Part shown: positions 31,568-31,996 of the stretch, one piece after another
Numbering within the stretch: position 1 is the first letter of the stretch
Layout: every line of letters begins with the position of its first letter
Assembly: GCA_021808875.1 (NCBI GenBank)
Contig: JAKBAU010000009.1
Coordinates: 1-31,996, forward strand
Direction of reading: 5' to 3'
DNA length: 31,996 bases
Source: Pseudomonadota bacterium
GTDB lineage: Bacteria > Pseudomonadota > Alphaproteobacteria > Micropepsales > Micropepsaceae
Made by a program: the position numbers and the translations under genes
The notes under the pieces: generated by a model
What the model saw: only the letters and a program-made list of their open reading frames with translations
What the model was told of the DNA's origin: nothing
The model's database searches: none

Positions 31568-31996
31568 TCAGCCTGCCACCGGAACCCGGTATTTTTCCAA
31601 GACCGCCGCGATGTCCGGCGGGAACGGTCCGGACTGGCCGGGCAAGGCGCCGATCCAGTACTGCTCCTGGCCAACGCCAGGCTCGCCTTGGCTGCGCAGG
31701 AACGGATCGCGCGCCCGTGCCTTGAAGCGGGCAGTGACCAGACGCAGCACCGCCATCTCCAGATCGGCCGGCGGATTGGTCGTCCCGGGCGTGAACAAGC
31801 CGGCCTGATACTGGATGGTGTATTGATCGGCCCTCCAGCCGATCGGCGTTCCGGTCGAAGGGTCGATCCGGGAAGTATCCGAATTTTTGTGTGCGGGGCG
31901 TAGTTCAGTCCCACCCACCATTGGGCGAACGACTGTAAGCGACGGATGACCGTGACGGCAAGGCCATGACGCGAGCGGCGGCAGCGGCGCGACGAT
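31568..31996 (-). CDS. Head-tail connector (gp6-like), 5' end cut by the window
   Basis: At least 142 residues; the frame is open to the window edge. The last 75 residues (PPADLEMAVLRLVTARFKAR; ARDPFLRSQGEPGVGQEQYW; GPFPPDIAAVLEKYRVPVAG) match the C-terminus of phage gp6-like connector proteins with the usual PFPPxIxxVLxxYRVP ending. The N-terminal part visible here (IVAPLPPLAS...) fits the family less well. A start at an internal ATG (31921) would give 117 residues, too short for the family, so the gene probably begins outside the window. Confidence 0.75.
   Translation of the reverse strand: MVAPLPPLASWPCRHGHPSLTVVRPMVGGTELRPAHKNSDTSRIDPSTGTPIGWRADQYTIQYQAGLFTPGTTNPPADLEMAVLRLVTARFKARARDPFLRSQGEPGVGQEQYWIGALPGQSGPFPPDIAAVLEKYRVPVAG

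Noticed and set aside
1..31996. tRNA, rRNA or phage attachment site
   Set aside because: No cloverleaf, rRNA signature or convincing direct-repeat pair flanking the blocks was seen by eye. The prophage's other half and its integrase lie outside the window.

Overview
The window is high-GC DNA from a proteobacterium. The IS66 and serine-recombinase remnants and the tail-tip genes, which resemble those of gene transfer agents, make an alphaproteobacterium most likely; this is inference, because no rRNA or housekeeping gene is present. Nearly everything is accessory DNA in two blocks, both read mainly on the minus strand.

Block 1 (about 1-13,040) is a defence island. Its left edge holds a broken IS66 transposase fused directly to the last codons of a serine recombinase, then a small excisionase-like helix-turn-helix gene. 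Next comes a compact minus-strand cluster, in transcription order: a CARF-like/sigma-54 activator (RtcR-like architecture), hsdR, hsdM, hsdS, a 1,329-residue protein joining an HsdM-like methylase, an HsdS-like target-recognition domain, a beta-rich linker and a P-loop ATPase, and a second stand-alone P-loop ATPase. Between the activator stop codon and hsdR lies a consensus-perfect sigma-54 promoter. A 9+9 bp inverted repeat sits about 120 bp upstream of its predicted start, inside the end of the activator gene, where enhancer sites for such activators normally lie. The simplest reading is an inducible, signal-gated type I restriction operon with an additional methylase-recognition-ATPase arm. 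I do not know a named system with this composition.

Block 2 (about 13,141-31,996) is the tail, host-recognition and lysis half of a siphovirus-type prophage, running right to left: a connector (cut by the window edge), an HK97 gp10-like protein, a tail terminator-like protein, the major tail protein, a 56-aa ORF, tail assembly chaperones with a probable -1 frameshift, the tape measure, a LamG-like fibre gene with an in-frame amber codon, DUF2460, DUF2163/BR0599, NlpC/P60, the tail hub, two more fibre-like proteins, two short-repeat proteins, a small membrane protein, an endolysin and two further small genes. It ends at a strong intrinsic terminator that separates it from the defence island. 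Three plus-strand cargo units sit precisely between minus-strand phage genes: a GIY-YIG protein, a YefM-YoeB-type toxin-antitoxin pair and a uracil-DNA-glycosylase-like protein.

Most other open frames on the opposite strand are GC-driven shadows. No tRNA, rRNA or CRISPR array was seen. The stretches without genes (358-556, 788-852, 13,035-13,204, 26,763-26,928, 29,175-29,309) are described in the entries around them.
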